From: Pseudotabrizicola algicola
GTDB taxonomy: Bacteria > Pseudomonadota > Alphaproteobacteria > Rhodobacterales > Rhodobacteraceae
Reading direction: 5' to 3'
Assembly: GCF_010915705.1 (NCBI RefSeq)
Contig: NZ_JAAIKE010000001.1
Location: 1 to 64,000, forward strand
DNA length: 64,000 bases
Shown here: in pieces, positions 1-6,395 of the stretch
Layout of the letters: every line of letters starts with the position of its first letter
Numbering within the stretch: position 1 is the stretch's first letter
Position numbers and translations under genes: made by a program
The notes under the pieces: generated by a model
Seen by the model: the letters and a program-made list of their open reading frames with translations, nothing else
What the model was told of the DNA's origin: nothing
Databases searched by the model: none

Positions 1-1
1 C

Positions 2-616
2 ACCCGGCAGGTGCTGATCAACGACGATCTCGACGCCTTCACCCGGATCCCGGCCATGTACGGCAACTCCATCGCCCAGCTGGAAAGTGACGTGGTCTGG
101 GGCATCATCACCGCCAACCCGGCCATGGCCGATGGCACGGCGCTGTTCCACGCCAACCACAAGAACCTGGCGGGCACCGGTGCAGCGCTGGCCGTCGATG
201 CGGTGGGGGCGGCCCGTGCGGCGATGGCGCTGCAGACCGGTCTCGACAAGAAGACGGTGCTGAACATCCGTCCCGCTTTCCTGATCGTGCCCGCCGCGCT
301 GGAGCTGAAGGCCGAGCAACTGGTCGCCCAGAACCTGGTGCCCGCCGCGACGTCCAGCGTGGTTCCCCAGTCGATCCGCACGCTGGCGCCGATCAGCGAG
401 CCGCGCCTCGACTCGGCCAGCGCCACCGCCTGGTATCTGGCCGCAAGCCCGAACCAGATCGACACCATCGAATACGCCTATCTCGAGGGTCAGCAGGGCG
501 CCTATATCGAGACCCGCAACGGCTTCGATGTCGACGGCGTCGAAATCAAGTGCCGCCTCGACTTCGGCGCCAAGGCCATCGACTGGCGCGGCCTCTACAA
601 GAACCCGGGCGCGTGA
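2..616 (+). CDS. Phage major capsid protein, C-terminal part (gene starts before the window)
   Basis: The reading frame is open to the left edge (Thr-Arg-Gln precede the first possible start, a GTG at 11), so only the last 204 residues are seen. They resemble the C-terminal capsid portion of prohead protease/major capsid fusion proteins and Mu-like gpT capsid proteins: a segment with AMYGNSIAQ, then a TALFHANHKN motif, and a C-terminal stretch ending in DWRGLYKNPGA. It would form the prohead shell. It is followed by a decoration protein and head-tail joining genes, the normal head-module order. Whether the missing part carries a protease domain cannot be seen. Confidence 0.75.
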   Translation, partial: TRQVLINDDLDAFTRIPAMYGNSIAQLESDVVWGIITANPAMADGTALFHANHKNLAGTGAALAVDAVGAARAAMALQTGLDKKTVLNIRPAFLIVPAALELKAEQLVAQNLVPAATSSVVPQSIRTLAPISEPRLDSASATAWYLAASPNQIDTIEYAYLEGQQGAYIETRNGFDVDGVEIKCRLDFGAKAIDWRGLYKNPGA

Positions 617-690
617 CGCCCGCTTCCTGAACCCTGACACGCGGGCGGTCCTGATGGGCCGCCCTTCGTCTTTCCACGAGGATCACCCCC

Positions 691-1026
691 ATGAAAAACT
701 TCGTCCAGCCCAGCAATACCATCACCTTGACCGCACCCTATGCCGTCGCCTCGGGCGATGGCCTGCTCGTCGGTTCCATCTTCGGCGTGGCGGCAGGCGC
801 CGCCGCCCTCGGCGAGAGCGTCGAGACCGCGCTCACCGGCGTCTTCGACATCACCAAGATCGGCTCGCAGGCCTGGACCGCGGGAGCCCGGATCTACTGG
901 GACGATACCAACAAGCGCACCACCAACGTGGCCACCTCAAACACGCTGATCGGCGTCGCCACCGAGGCGGTCGCGGGCGGGGCCGGTGACACCATCGGCC
1001 GGGTGCGATTGAACGGCGCGTTCTGA
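691..1026 (+). CDS. Capsid decoration protein, DUF2190 family
   Basis: A 111-residue protein with the DUF2190 pattern: an N-terminal MKNFVQPSNTITLTAP strand, Gly/Ala-rich beta segments, the IYWDD motif near residue 70 and a C-terminal IGRVRLNGAF. Family members are small trimeric capsid cement or decoration proteins encoded just after the major capsid gene, as here. The start has a purine-rich GAGGA sequence a short distance upstream. Its stop codon overlaps the start of the next gene (TGATG), which suggests coupled translation in the head-tail operon. Confidence 0.8.
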   Translation: MKNFVQPSNTITLTAPYAVASGDGLLVGSIFGVAAGAAALGESVETALTGVFDITKIGSQAWTAGARIYWDDTNKRTTNVATSNTLIGVATEAVAGGAGDTIGRVRLNGAF

Positions 1027-1337
1027 TGAACGCTTTCGCCGCCGCCGTCAGCGCGCTCTTTTCCGATCCGAACATCGGCAGGGATGCGGCCTACACGCCC
1101 GAGGGCGGCGCGCCCGTGCTGGTGCGCGTCGTCGCCCGGCGCGCTGACGCCATCACCGACTTCGGCGATGCGAGGCTCTGGTCCGAGACCACGCGGATCG
1201 ACCTGCGCGTCGCCGAGGTCGCGAACCCGCGACCGGGCGACCGGATCGAAGTCGAAGGCGAGGCCTTCCTCATTCAGGGCGAACCCGTCCGCGACCGTGA
1301 GCGGCTCGTCTGGACCGTCGATCTGAGGTCCGCGTGA
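1026..1337 (+). CDS. Head-tail joining protein (gpFII-like)
   Basis: This 103-residue protein has the layout of phage head-tail connector (lambda gpFII-like) proteins: an N-terminal helix (MNAFAAAVSALF) followed by an all-beta core with VLVRVVARR, WSETTRIDLRVAEV and GDRIEVEGEAFLIQGEPVRD. Such proteins close the portal side of the head and provide the tail docking surface. The assignment rests on size, pattern and position between the decoration protein and the tail genes. It overlaps both neighbours by four bases. Confidence 0.65.
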   Translation: MNAFAAAVSALFSDPNIGRDAAYTPEGGAPVLVRVVARRADAITDFGDARLWSETTRIDLRVAEVANPRPGDRIEVEGEAFLIQGEPVRDRERLVWTVDLRSA

Positions 1338-1963
1338 AACTGAAGCTCAACATCGATCCCGACATCGTCGCGATGATGCAGGCCGAGGTGGCGGCGGGGG
1401 AACGCGCGGTGACCGCTGCCATGCGCGAGGCCGGGACCGGGTTGAAGGCCGCGTGGCGCTTGCAAGTCACCGGCGCAGGGCTTGGCACACGCCTTGCCAA
1501 CACGATCCGAAGCCAGACGTTTCCGAAGGCTGGCGAGAGCCTCGACGCCGCCGCGCTCGTCTGGTCCCAGGCCCCGGTCATCGTCGGTGCGCATGACACC
1601 GGCCCGCTGATCCGCTCGAAGACCGGCTTCTGGCTAGCCATCCCGCTGCCCGCCGCAGGCAAATCTCTGCGCGGCGGCCGGATCACCCCCGGCGAATGGG
1701 AGCGGCGACGCGGGCTGCGCCTGCGCTTCGTCTACCGCCGCACCGGCCCGAGCCTGCTGGTGGCGGAGGGACGGCTGAACACGAAGGGCCAGGCGGTGGT
1801 ATCCCGCTCGAAGACCGGGCGCGGCAAGGTCACCGCGCCGGTCTTCCTGCTGGTGCCGCAGGTCAAGCTGCCGAAGCGGCTGGATCTGGCGCGGGATGCG
1901 GACCGGGCGCTCGACAGCGTGCCGGGGCTGATCGTGGCGAATTGGGTGGACGCGAAGCTATGA
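1334..1963 (+). CDS. Phage minor structural protein, DUF6441-like
   Basis: A 209-residue basic protein beginning MKLKLNIDPDIVAMM, with helices in the first 60 residues and a beta-rich C-terminal half containing FVYRRTGPSLLVAEGRL. Its position between the head-tail joining protein and the tail terminator is where HK97 gp10-like head-tail or tail-completion proteins occur. I recognise it as similar to DUF6441 phage proteins of Rhodobacterales, with moderate certainty. Immediately after its stop the plus-strand operon is interrupted by the minus-strand chromate cassette. Confidence 0.55.
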   Translation: MKLKLNIDPDIVAMMQAEVAAGERAVTAAMREAGTGLKAAWRLQVTGAGLGTRLANTIRSQTFPKAGESLDAAALVWSQAPVIVGAHDTGPLIRSKTGFWLAIPLPAAGKSLRGGRITPGEWERRRGLRLRFVYRRTGPSLLVAEGRLNTKGQAVVSRSKTGRGKVTAPVFLLVPQVKLPKRLDLARDADRALDSVPGLIVANWVDAKL

Positions 1964-1965
1964 CT

Positions 1966-1989
1966 AGCGCCCAAACAAGAGCAGCCTCA
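1966..1989 (+). repeat. Left imperfect inverted repeat of the chromate cassette
   Basis: Starting AGCGCCCAAACA, this 24-bp stretch matches the reverse complement of 4300-4323 at 19 of 24 positions (mismatches at positions 8, 13, 15, 21 and 23). It begins three bases after the stop of the phage gene and ends exactly at the chrA stop codon. No target-site duplication is evident outside it. Confidence 0.5.
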
Positions 1990-3354
1990 GGTCAAGCCCA
2001 TGGACGCCAGCGCGACACCGGCCAGCGCGCAGCCCGCAAGGACCGTCACGGCGCCCAGCCTGAAGCGGAACACCGCCACAAGCGCGGCAAGCACCAGTGC
2101 CGCAGCCGCGAGGTTCACCGTCGACCAGACGGGCACATCCAGATCGAGGCCGTACGCTGTAACGGTCCGCACCTCGTCGAAGACGACATGCAGACCGAAC
2201 CAGACGGCAAGGTTCAGGATGACGCCCACCACGGCCGCGGTGATGGCGGTCAGGGCGGCGGTCAGCACCGCGTTGTCGCGCAGACGCTCGATGAAGGGCG
2301 CGCCGAGGAAGATCCACAGGAAGCAGGGAACGAAGGTCACCCACGTCGTCAGCAGCCCGCCGAGCGTTGCCGCCATCAGGGGCGACAGGCCGCTCGCCTC
2401 GCGGAAGGCACCCATGAAGCCCACGAACTGCGTCACCATGATGAGCGGGCCGGGCGTGGTCTCCGCCATGCCGAGCCCGTCCAGCATCTCGCCGGGAGCA
2501 AGCCAGCCGTAGTACTGCACCGCCTCCTGCGCGACATAAGCCAGCACCGCATAGGCGCCGCCGAAGGTCACCACGGCCATGACGCTGAAGAAGCCCGCGA
2601 TCTGCGAAAACACGTTCTCCGGCCCGAGGGCCGCGAACAACAGCGCCACAGGGGCAAGCCAGAGGACGAGGAAGACGCCGGAAATCCGAAAGGCCCACCC
2701 CCGGTTGACCTGCGTGTGAACCGGCGATTCCTCACCCAGCAGGGTGTCGGCGTCGTCGACCTGGACCGTGCCGACCTTGCCGTGTCCGTCGCCGCCATGG
2801 AATGCGGGCAGGCCCGCACGCGCGCCGAAGAACCCGATCAGGCCAGCAACGAGGATGATGAGCGGAAACGGAATGGCGAAGCCGAAGATCGCCACGAAGG
2901 AGGCGGCGGCGATGGCGACCATCGCCCCGTTCTTGAGCGCGCGCGATCCGATGCGGATCACCGCCTGCACCACGATGGCCAGCACCGCCGCCTTGAGCCC
3001 GAAGAACAGTGCCTCGACCGGGCCGACATTGCCGTAGAGCGCATAGATCCAGCTGAGCGCCATGATCGCCACGACGCCGGGCAGCACGAACAGGACGCCC
3101 GCGATGATGCCGCCGAGCGTGCGGTGCATCAGCCAGCCGATATAGACGGCGAGCTGCATTGCCTCCGGCCCCGGCAGGAGCATGCAGTAGTTGAGCGCAT
3201 GGAGGAACCGTTTCTCGCCCAGCCAGCGCTGCTCCTCGACGAGGATCCGGTGCATGAGCGCGATCTGTCCGGCCGGACCGCCGAAGCTCAACAGGCCGAT
3301 GCGGGCCCAGATGCGGGTGGCCGCGGCCAGCGTGGGGTATGCGCGGTCCTGCAT
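1987..3354 (-). CDS. chrA: Chromate efflux transporter ChrA
   Basis: A 455-residue membrane protein of the CHR family, long (two-domain) type, which exports chromate from the cytoplasm and gives chromate resistance. Family motifs are visible in both halves: FGGPAGQIALMH near residue 25 and FGGAYAVLAY in the second half, plus a PGPEAMQLAVYIG segment and its counterpart TTPGPLIMVTQFVGF. About ten hydrophobic segments are present, with a hydrophilic linker (HGGDGHGKVGTVQ region) between the halves. The start ATG overlaps the stop of the upstream rhodanese/ChrB gene (TGATG), so the two are co-translated. It runs against the flanking phage operon. Confidence 0.92.
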   Translation of the reverse strand: MQDRAYPTLAAATRIWARIGLLSFGGPAGQIALMHRILVEEQRWLGEKRFLHALNYCMLLPGPEAMQLAVYIGWLMHRTLGGIIAGVLFVLPGVVAIMALSWIYALYGNVGPVEALFFGLKAAVLAIVVQAVIRIGSRALKNGAMVAIAAASFVAIFGFAIPFPLIILVAGLIGFFGARAGLPAFHGGDGHGKVGTVQVDDADTLLGEESPVHTQVNRGWAFRISGVFLVLWLAPVALLFAALGPENVFSQIAGFFSVMAVVTFGGAYAVLAYVAQEAVQYYGWLAPGEMLDGLGMAETTPGPLIMVTQFVGFMGAFREASGLSPLMAATLGGLLTTWVTFVPCFLWIFLGAPFIERLRDNAVLTAALTAITAAVVGVILNLAVWFGLHVVFDEVRTVTAYGLDLDVPVWSTVNLAAAALVLAALVAVFRFRLGAVTVLAGCALAGVALASMGLT

Positions 3355-4175
3355 CAGTCTGCCTTCGGCTTGTTGGTGGGCCAGTTGTGGGTCTCGTCGG
3401 TGGCGTCCCGCGCCCAACGAAAGAAGGCGTCGTAAAGCAGCATCCCGGCCTCCAGCTGCTCCAGATCGTCGGAATACATCCGCGACAGGCCGAGCGACGC
3501 GGCAAGCAGACCGGCCGCCTCGGGCGCGAGGTCGAGCCGGGCGGTATCGGCGCCGCGCACGATTGTGGCGAGCCGGTCGAGGGCGGGAATGCTCAGGCCG
3601 AACTCGGCCAGCATCACGTCGAAGGTGCAGAGGTCGTCCCGGTGGCTCCAGAACACGCCTTCGATGTCGAAGGGCGATGCGTTGTAGCGTTCGGCGACGC
3701 CGATCACCTCGGCGGGCGCCACGAACAGGATGATCGCCCGGGGATCGAGAAAGCGCCGGATCAACCAGGGACACGCGATGCGGTCGATCTTGGGGCGCGA
3801 GCGGGTGACCCAGATGGTGCGGCCCTGCGCGTCGCGCGCGGGCAGCTTCACCGGATCGATCAGCGGCAGGCCGGCGGAGCGCCATGCCTCGAACCCGCCC
3901 TCGAGATACTCGGACGGGCAACCTTCGGCGCGAAGCAAGGCGGCAGTGCCCTGACTGCGCCGGTGACCGGCCTGACAAACGGCGATCGAAGGCTGGCTGC
4001 CGAGCTGTGGCGCGAGGGCGGCGAGCGCCTGGTCGTCGATCCGGACAGAACCTGGGAGCAATCGTGGATCGGCGGCGAAATCTTCCTCGGACCGCACGTC
4101 GAGCAAAAGCGGTGCGCGGGGGGTTCCGATGATGCGGGTGAGCTTGTCGAACGAAATGGCATTGGGCGCAGGCAT
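3354..4175 (-). CDS. Rhodanese-ChrB C-terminal domain fusion (chromate resistance protein)
   Basis: A 273-residue two-domain protein. Residues 1-100 are a rhodanese domain with LLLDVRSEEDF and the active-site loop CQAGHRRS (Cys67). Residues 105-270 match the C-terminal domain of ChrB-type chromate resistance proteins: WVTRSRPKIDRIACPWLIRR followed by FDIEGVFWSH and a CTFDVML segment. ChrB proteins are associated with chromate-responsive regulation of chrA. The rhodanese domain may provide a thiol for sensing or reduction, which is inference. It is the first gene of the chr pair. Confidence 0.82.
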   Translation of the reverse strand: MPAPNAISFDKLTRIIGTPRAPLLLDVRSEEDFAADPRLLPGSVRIDDQALAALAPQLGSQPSIAVCQAGHRRSQGTAALLRAEGCPSEYLEGGFEAWRSAGLPLIDPVKLPARDAQGRTIWVTRSRPKIDRIACPWLIRRFLDPRAIILFVAPAEVIGVAERYNASPFDIEGVFWSHRDDLCTFDVMLAEFGLSIPALDRLATIVRGADTARLDLAPEAAGLLAASLGLSRMYSDDLEQLEAGMLLYDAFFRWARDATDETHNWPTNKPKAD

Positions 4176-4258
4176 GTGCGTTCCTCCGTCGCCGGGGTTG
4201 AACAGGAACGCGATCTTCAGCTGGCGCCTCGTGGGGAGCTCGCAATCCCCATGGGTCC

Positions 4259-4287
4259 AGTTACCGGAAGTGCTCTGAAACTGTCAA
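4259..4287 (-). promoter_or_regulatory. Possible promoter of the chromate cassette
   Basis: On the minus strand a perfect -35-like TTGACA (complement of 4282-4287) lies about 85-110 bp upstream of the rhodanese/ChrB start, with a weak -10-like GTAACT 17 bp downstream (complement of 4259-4264). The downstream part contains a small dyad, CCAGTTACCGG on the plus strand, which could be an operator. The -10 match is poor, so this is tentative. Confidence 0.25.
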
Positions 4288-4299
4288 GAATTGCAAAGG

Positions 4300-4323
4300 T
4301 CAAGCTGCCCATGTTCGGGCGCT
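4300..4323 (-). repeat. Right imperfect inverted repeat of the chromate cassette
   Basis: Read on the minus strand from 4323 it begins AGCGCCCGAACA and matches 1966-1989 at 19 of 24 positions. It ends 22 bp before the start of the tail terminator gene, so the phage gene's ribosome binding region lies outside the cassette. Confidence 0.5.
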
Positions 4324-4345
4324 TCGGACATCGAAGAGACCCTCC

Positions 4346-4765
4346 ATGCCCACCCCTCGTGAAACCATCCTCGCCGCGCTGCATGCGCGGCTCTCCGCGC
4401 TGCCCGCCACTGTCCTGCGCGGCGAGGTGCTGCCCGAGCGCGTGCCGGCCGAGGGCCTGCTGATCCTGCGCGACGGCGAGCCGGGGGAGCCCGAAGTTAC
4501 TCTGTCGCCGCTCGCCTACCACTACCAGCACCGCGCCGAAATCGAGGCGGTCGTGCAGGGCGCCGCCCGTGACATTGCCTTCGACACGCTGACCGCCAGC
4601 ATCGGCGCGGCACTCGCCGCCGACCGCACGCTGGGCGGGCTCTGCGACTGGGTCGAGGCGGAGGCTCCGCGCCCGGTCGATCTGCCGGTCGAGGGCGCGG
4701 CCAGCCTGAAGGCCGCGGTGATCCCGGTCGTGCTGCACTATTCCACGGCCGACCCGCTCGGCTGA
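4346..4765 (+). CDS. Phage tail terminator protein
   Basis: A 139-residue protein with the tail-terminator (gpU-like/minor tail) layout: N-terminal helix MPTPRETILAALHARL, then VLRGEVLPERVPAEGLLILRDG, a conserved LSPLAYHYQHRAEIEAVVQG strand pair, and C-terminal LKAAVIPVVLHYST. Tail terminators cap the tail tube and set the join to the head. The gene directly precedes the tail tube gene, as expected. It is the first phage gene after the chromate cassette, and a possible RBS (GAAGAGA) lies a short distance before the ATG. Confidence 0.7.
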   Translation: MPTPRETILAALHARLSALPATVLRGEVLPERVPAEGLLILRDGEPGEPEVTLSPLAYHYQHRAEIEAVVQGAARDIAFDTLTASIGAALAADRTLGGLCDWVEAEAPRPVDLPVEGAASLKAAVIPVVLHYSTADPLG

Positions 4766-4789
4766 CCCCGACAACCCGAGGAGAACACC

Positions 4790-5728
4790 ATGGCACGAGC
4801 CCAAGGGGCGCGGGCGCAGATGGCGCTTGCGTTCGAAACGACCTATGGCACTCCGCCGGCAGGCGGCTTCACGAAGATGCCCTTCGCCAGCACCACGCTC
4901 GGCGCGGAGCAGCCGCTCTTGAACTCGGAACTGCTCGGCTACGGCCGCGACCCACTGGCACCGATCAAGGACGCGGTCACGGCCGACGGCGACGTCGTCG
5001 TGCCGCTCGACGCGGAGGCCTTCGGCTTCTGGCTGAAGGCGGCCTTCGGCGCGCCGACGACGACGGGCACCGGTCCCTGGACGCACGAATTCCGGTCCGG
5101 CGCCTGGACTCTACCGAGTCTCTCCATCGAGACCGGCATGCCGGAGGTGCCGCGCTACGCCATGTATTCCGGCTGCGTGCTCGACCAGATCACCTGGCAA
5201 ATGCAGCGCTCGGGGCTGCTGACCGCCACGGCGCGCTTGGTTGCGCAGGGCGAAACGGTCGGCACGACCACCAGCGCCGGCACGCCCGCCGCGCTGGAGC
5301 TGAAGCGCTTCGGCCATTTCAACGGGTCGATCACTCGGAACGGCACTGCCCTCGGCAATGTGGTCTCTGCCGACATCACCTACGCCAACAACCTCGACCG
5401 GATCGAAACCATCCGCTCGGACGGGCGCATCGATGGCGCAGACCCGTCCATCGCGGCTCTGACCGGCTCCATCGAGGTCCGCTTCGCCGACAGCACGCTG
5501 GTCACGCAGGCGATCAATGGCGATCCTTGCGAGCTCGAGTTCGCCTACGTCCTGCCGTCCGGCGAGAGCTTCACCTTCACCGTGCATGCCGTCTACCTGC
5601 CGCGCCCGCGCATCGAGATTTCTGGGCCGCAGGGCGTGCAGGCGACCTTCGACTGGCAGGCCGCGCGCGACAGTGTGGTCGGCCGTATGTGCACGGCAAC
5701 CCTGATCAACGACATCGAGGTATACTGA
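4790..5728 (+). CDS. Phage tail tube protein
   Basis: A 312-residue beta-rich protein starting MARAQGARAQMALAFETTYGTPP, the signature start of the tail tube proteins of this phage group (a response to an ETTYGT motif near residue 16). It has an IETGMPEVPRYAMYSGC segment mid-protein and a C-terminal VQATFDWQAARDS region. It would polymerise into the tube of a non-contractile tail. Its size is that of a two-domain tube protein. A clear GAGGAG ribosome binding site precedes the ATG. It is followed by the assembly chaperone, as in lambda-like tail modules. Confidence 0.75.
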   Translation: MARAQGARAQMALAFETTYGTPPAGGFTKMPFASTTLGAEQPLLNSELLGYGRDPLAPIKDAVTADGDVVVPLDAEAFGFWLKAAFGAPTTTGTGPWTHEFRSGAWTLPSLSIETGMPEVPRYAMYSGCVLDQITWQMQRSGLLTATARLVAQGETVGTTTSAGTPAALELKRFGHFNGSITRNGTALGNVVSADITYANNLDRIETIRSDGRIDGADPSIAALTGSIEVRFADSTLVTQAINGDPCELEFAYVLPSGESFTFTVHAVYLPRPRIEISGPQGVQATFDWQAARDSVVGRMCTATLINDIEVY

Positions 5729-5730
5729 GA

Positions 5731-6168
5731 ATGCTGACGCTCGACCTGACCAATGCGCCCCGCTGGCATGACCTCGCGCCCGGTGTGCGCGTGCAGCTGC
5801 GCCCACTGACGACCGCGCTGATGGTGACAACGCGCAGCGATGCCGCCGTCGAAGCGGTGTCCGAGGAGGCTTCCGACGAGGAACGTGCCGTCGCCTTCGC
5901 CAAGGCGCTGGCGCGGCGGGCGGTGCTCGCCTGGGAGGGTATCGGCGATGCGGACGGCAAGCCGATCGATCCCAGCCCTGAGGCCATCGACGCGCTGCTC
6001 GACATCTGGCCGATCTTCGAGGCGTTCCAGTTGACCTACGTCTCCAAGGGTCTGCTTCTGGAGCGGGAAAAAAACGCCTCCGCGCTCTCGCCGAATGGTC
6101 CTTCGGCGGGGGCGAGCGGTACTGCGAAGCCTGTACGCAAGCGTGCGAAGACTGCCCGGCGCGGCTGA
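5731..6168 (+). CDS. Tail assembly chaperone, short form (gpG-like)
   Basis: The zero-frame product is 145 residues (MLTLDLTNAPRWHDLAPG start, a WEGIGDADGKPIDPS region, a Lys/Arg-rich C-terminal tail). It lies between the tail tube and tape measure genes, where siphophages encode gpG-type chaperones that coat the tape measure during tail assembly. The start two bases after the tube stop codon suggests coupling. Codons 113-115 lie on a slippery A-AAA-AAC heptamer, where a fraction of ribosomes should shift to make the longer form (5731-6395). Confidence 0.7.
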   Translation: MLTLDLTNAPRWHDLAPGVRVQLRPLTTALMVTTRSDAAVEAVSEEASDEERAVAFAKALARRAVLAWEGIGDADGKPIDPSPEAIDALLDIWPIFEAFQLTYVSKGLLLEREKNASALSPNGPSAGASGTAKPVRKRAKTARRG

Positions 6169-6395
6169 ACCGCCCGCTCACGTATGAAGGCTGGCAGGTC
6201 TGGGACCTGGTCGGCCGTCTCGGCGGCCAACTGCGCGTCCTGCCCGGTGCGGTGATCGGCTGGGACATGTCGGCGGCACTAGCGCTCGGTGACGCCCTCG
6301 GCGTGCCGCCGCTCGCCATGGCCGAACTGCTGCCCGTCATCGAAGCGGTGATGGTCGCCAAACTCAACGAACAGATGGAACGCCCCAATGGCTGA
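5731..6395 (+). CDS. Tail assembly chaperone, -1 frameshift form (gpGT-like)
   Basis: A -1 shift at 6069-6075 leaves the zero frame after codon 115 and continues through a second frame that is open without a stop from 6075 to 6395, adding 106 residues (total about 221). The extension includes a Cys-rich stretch YCEACTQACEDC, then RPLTYEGWQVWDLVGRL, typical of the second domain of tail assembly chaperones, and ends just inside the tape measure start. The second frame has no convincing start of its own. Lambda and many siphophages make gpG and gpGT this way; here it is inferred from the sequence, not measured. Confidence 0.65.
6069..6075 (+). other. Slippery heptamer for programmed -1 frameshift (A-AAA-AAC)
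   Basis: The bases read A AAA AAC in the zero frame of the chaperone gene, the canonical X-XXY-YYZ slippery sequence, within a run of seven A residues in an otherwise GC-rich gene. The -1 frame is open for over 300 bases downstream. A GC-rich downstream region could form the stimulatory structure, which I did not fold. Confidence 0.7.

Larger units (their letters stand above)
1966..4323 (-). mobile_element. Chromate-resistance cassette inserted in the phage tail operon
   Basis: Two minus-strand genes, a rhodanese/ChrB-type gene and chrA, lie between two plus-strand phage genes that would otherwise be adjacent (head-tail protein and tail terminator). The unit is delimited by 24-bp imperfect inverted repeats (19/24 identity) and carries no transposase. 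It behaves like a phage moron: a self-contained unit, perhaps mobilised in trans. The mobile nature is inference from the terminal repeats and the interruption of the operon. Confidence 0.45.

Noticed and set aside
1696-3435. Long plus-strand open frame of 579 codons across the chromate genes
   Set aside because: Composition is repetitive and rich in Arg, Gln, His and Glu with no recognisable domain; it is the complement of the well-supported chrA and rhodanese genes.
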